Assembly: GCA_016795385.1 (NCBI GenBank)
Contig: JAEUHI010000045.1
Location: 1-52,806 of the forward strand
Reading direction: 5' to 3'
From: Verrucomicrobiales bacterium
GTDB lineage: Bacteria; Verrucomicrobiota; Verrucomicrobiia; Verrucomicrobiales; DEV007
Length of the DNA: 52,806 nucleotides
How positions within the stretch are numbered: the stretch's first letter is position 1; every line of letters begins with the position of its first letter. The position numbers and the translations under genes are program-made. Below the pieces are notes generated by a model, which searched no databases, was not told where the DNA came from, and saw only the letters and a list, made by a program, of their open reading frames with translations. Positions 52,669 through 52,806 of the stretch are shown piece by piece.

Positions 52669-52806
52669 TGAGGTGCGCTAGCTTTTTGGACCATCAGAGA
52701 CCAAAATCAGATCATGTCCAGCAAGACCCGCAATCGATACAATGATGACTTCAAGGCCCAGACCCTGGAGCTCGTCGACACCGGCAAACCGATCTCCGAA
52801 GTTGCC
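52669..52806 (+). mobile_element. IS3-family element, left end
   Basis: The element begins TGAGGTGCGCTAGCTTTTTG, of the TG...-type terminal inverted repeats of IS3-family elements, and 45 bp later the first transposase frame opens. The right end, orfB and the target-site duplication are outside the window. It interrupts the DUF45 peptidase gene. Confidence 0.75.
52714..52806 (+). CDS. IS3-family transposase OrfA, partial
   Basis: Only the first 31 codons are present: SSKTRNRYNDDFKAQTLELV, then DTGKPISEVA. This is the start of the OrfA helix-turn-helix (RYxDEFKAQAVxLV...SVAEVA pattern) of IS3-family elements, which binds the inverted repeats. The gene runs off the window, so intactness and frameshifting to orfB cannot be judged. 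It reads away from the broken peptidase gene. Confidence 0.8.
   Translation, partial: MSSKTRNRYNDDFKAQTLELVDTGKPISEVA

Overview
The window is a GC-rich bacterial chromosome segment packed with short, frequently alternating transcription units. Several traits point to the Verrucomicrobiota: many secreted SGNH hydrolases, a Sec-exported arylsulfatase, an acetylxylan-esterase-like hydrolase, PQQ/beta-propeller proteins, a bactofilin, proteins resembling conserved hypotheticals of Verrucomicrobia and Planctomycetes, and few Shine-Dalgarno sites. This placement comes from recognising protein families by eye, not from a tree. No phage, CRISPR array, rRNA or tRNA gene was seen.

Layout. 1-7 kb: the tail of a REP-associated (Y1/RAYT) transposase, rpoZ, uvrB, a secreted protein, a small winged-helix-like protein divergent from an FRG-domain protein, queE and a lipoprotein. 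7-15 kb: a hybrid histidine kinase with two receivers, rppH, secreted beta-propeller and SGNH proteins, and a PpiC-type foldase. 15-24 kb: yjbQ, a PQQ-propeller membrane protein, an AI-2E family exporter, an I78-like inhibitor lipoprotein, a GNAT enzyme, a 3D-domain lipoprotein, an unusual two-part SGNH protein, and a toxin-antitoxin pair running into a P1B metal ATPase. 24-32 kb: ilvD with a divergent LysR regulator, an acetylxylan-esterase-like protein, a phytanoyl-CoA dioxygenase relative, cdd, a MarR regulator with an AT-rich leader, and pdxH. 32-40 kb: hpt-moaD followed by membrane proteins of unknown role (including GYF-RDD and zinc-ribbon proteins), then bactofilin, a TPR-like membrane protein and a receiver/kinase/FGE fusion. 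40-50 kb: a stand-alone EF-G paralogue, a second MoaD/ThiS-like carrier paired with an Asp-box propeller, an SGNH hydrolase, a radical SAM protein, a nitroreductase and cvfB. 50-52.8 kb: a Tat-exported metallophosphoesterase, a sulfatase, and a DUF45 metallopeptidase gene cut by the left end of an IS3-family element that leaves the window.

The strongest candidate for something undescribed is 36283-40353: a bactofilin divergent from a two-gene operon. The second operon gene joins a receiver-like domain lacking its phospho-acceptor Asp, a kinase-like domain lacking HRD and DFG residues, a membrane helix and an FGE-fold domain lacking the catalytic cysteines. Secondary points are the MoaD-like/propeller pair, a large hexamer-repeat hairpin at 49731-49865, two copies of a GGTCWGACC REP-like element, and the IS3 insertion.
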